Source: Planctomycetota bacterium
GTDB taxonomy: Bacteria > Planctomycetota > Brocadiia > SM23-32
Direction: 5' to 3'
Length of the DNA: 7,338 nucleotides
Assembly: GCA_018334735.1 (NCBI GenBank)
Contig: JAGXLK010000102.1
Span: 1 to 7,338, forward strand
Below, piece after piece: positions 6,851 to 7,338 of this stretch (its first letter is position 1; every line of letters starts with the position of its first letter). The position numbers were made by a program, and so were the translations under genes. A model generated the notes under the pieces. That model made no database searches, was not told the DNA's origin, and saw only the letters and a program-made list of their open reading frames with translations.

Positions 6851-6909
6851 AGTCGACGCAAACTTATTAAATTTTCGGGGAATCTGCCAAGAAACTCGCA
6901 AGGCGCTCG

Positions 6910-6938
6910 ATTGTAACAAAACGCCGACAGCGAATAAA
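6910..6938 (-). promoter_or_regulatory. Candidate housekeeping promoter for hisS
   Basis: On the minus strand, TACAAT (6915 down to 6910) differs from the -10 consensus at one base. It is preceded by TGT, giving an extended -10 (TGn). The -35 position (6938 down to 6933, TTTATT, 17-nt spacer) matches only three of six bases, which an extended -10 can tolerate. Transcription would begin near 6903, giving a leader of about 50 nt before ATG 6850. If so, it drives the hisS, HEAT and aspS run. Confidence 0.35.
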
Positions 6939-7159
6939 GCGGATGTGGGCCCGCAAGGAATTTGCGCTGTGGGTCCCTGCGGGTGCTGGTAGCCGGACAT
7001 TTCCCGAAAATCGTGCCGCCTGTTCCCATCGCACCGAGCGCCAATCCCTCATGTTTCCTTCGGAAAAGTCGTTAAAGATTGTTGTAATATAAGCCTCATG
7101 TCTGGTACCAATCATTCTGTAATCCCGCAACCCCGCTTCTCGACCGCGTATCCCGCAGA

Positions 7160-7206
7160 CTCGAGTTCAGCTGAGCCCGCCAGCGGCGGGCGAAACTGGA
7201 CTTGAG
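7160..7206 (+). other. Imperfect GC-rich hairpin, RNA-like on the plus strand
   Basis: The lower stem pairs 7160-7170 with 7196-7206: 11 pairs, two of them G-U (7163/7203 and 7167/7199). Next is a 4x4 internal loop (CTGA facing GAAA) able to form tandem sheared G-A pairs. The upper stem pairs GCCCGCC (7175-7181) with GGCGGGC (7185-7191) around an AGC loop. The wobbles pair only if the plus strand is transcribed; on the minus strand they become A-C mismatches. No T run follows, so it is not a simple terminator. Identity unknown. Confidence 0.4.
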
Positions 7207-7324
7207 GCGGACAAATCTTGCAGAAGTGCAGGGAAGGAAAGCCTGCCAACAAGAACAGTTCTCTCCTCGCAGCCAGACCGCTGACAGGCAGGATGCACGT
7301 GTTTGGCCCAGAGATACCGCTTCA

Positions 7325-7338
7325 GGGGTCATTGCGAG
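7325..7338. repeat. Possible edge of an interspersed GTCATTGCGAG repeat
   Basis: The last bases, GGGGTCATTGCGAG, match the start of a short palindromic intergenic repeat (GTCATTGCGAG followed by a complementary GCAATC arm) that I recall from many unrelated bacterial genomes. The second arm would lie beyond the window, so this cannot be confirmed here. Confidence 0.25.

Larger units (their letters stand above)
6851..7338. other. 488-bp gap without a convincing gene
   Basis: Open frames here are short, overlap one another and encode Arg/Ser/Cys-rich strings of no recognisable family. The part next to hisS carries the candidate promoter. An AT-rich patch at 7068-7093 includes TATAAG (7088-7093), a possible plus-strand -10 without a matching -35. 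The outer half (about 7120-7338) is GC-rich and full of short inverted repeats: the 7160-7206 hairpin, GCAGG/CCTGC at 7228-7232/7242-7246, and CCTGCC/GGCAGG at 7242-7247/7287-7292. It reads more like structured RNA or an interspersed repeat than coding DNA. I find no match to RNase P RNA, tmRNA, SRP RNA, 6S RNA, tRNA or T-box motifs. Confidence 0.6.

Noticed and set aside
6851..7000. In-frame 50-codon N-terminal extension of hisS from ATG 7000.
   Set aside because: Family similarity begins at ATG 6850. The extension would make the protein unusually long and covers the promoter candidate.
6867..7052. 61-codon minus-strand frame just before hisS (MRDWRSVRWEQ), with AAGGA close to its ATG.
   Set aside because: The ribosome site is too close to the ATG, the protein is Arg-rich with no recognisable features, and the frame runs over the candidate hisS promoter. 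A leader-peptide role has no support, since it has few His codons and no attenuator.
7201..7300. Possible SRP RNA because of the GGAAGGAAAGCC stretch.
   Set aside because: The flanking conserved bases of the SRP helix 8 motif and the pairing partner are missing.
1..7338. Search for a defence system, CRISPR array, transposase, integrase or phage gene.
   Set aside because: No such protein, direct-repeat array or terminal inverted repeats is visible; the window is housekeeping plus an envelope-stress cluster.

Overview
The window reads as chromosomal DNA of a Gram-negative-type (double-membrane) bacterium. The evidence is an ECF sigma factor with a zinc-binding membrane anti-sigma factor, followed by exported proteins, one of them resembling the periplasmic Spy/CpxP/heavy-metal-sensor group. 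I cannot name the phylum. The non-discriminating signature in AspRS suggests a lineage that makes Asn-tRNA by transamidation.

Left block, plus strand (1-2848): an envelope-stress module. It holds the 3' part of an ECF sigma factor gene cut by the window edge, a textbook ECF-type promoter motif (GGAACTT, 17 nt, TCTGA) in the gap behind it, a ZAS/zf-HC2 anti-sigma factor with one membrane segment, and a membrane-anchored helical Metal_resist/Spy-like protein that starts 3 bp after it. A 165-bp gap follows, which may encode a 50-residue protein. Next is a 318-residue exported protein of unknown family, with three internal repeats and an Arg/Glu-rich tail. The block ends in a perfect 14-bp terminator hairpin with A and T tracts on its two sides, so it can serve both converging transcription units. 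The inferred circuit is: sigma factor activates the promoter behind its own gene, which makes its anti-sigma factor (negative feedback) plus the periplasmic effectors.

Right block, minus strand (6850 down to 2948): a compact run of hisS, a HEAT-repeat protein of unknown function, and aspS, with gaps of 45 and 33 bp. This looks like one operon. hisS and aspS are complete, with all class II synthetase motifs. The HEAT protein between them has a second C-terminal domain that loosely recalls the YbjN/type-III-chaperone-like fold.

Far right (6851-7338): 488 bp with no convincing gene. It holds a candidate extended -10 promoter for hisS and, further out, a GC-rich imperfect hairpin. That hairpin's G-U wobbles make sense only if the plus strand is the RNA. 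The last bases resemble the edge of an interspersed repeat. No tRNA, rRNA, CRISPR array, insertion sequence or complete novel defence-type system is visible.
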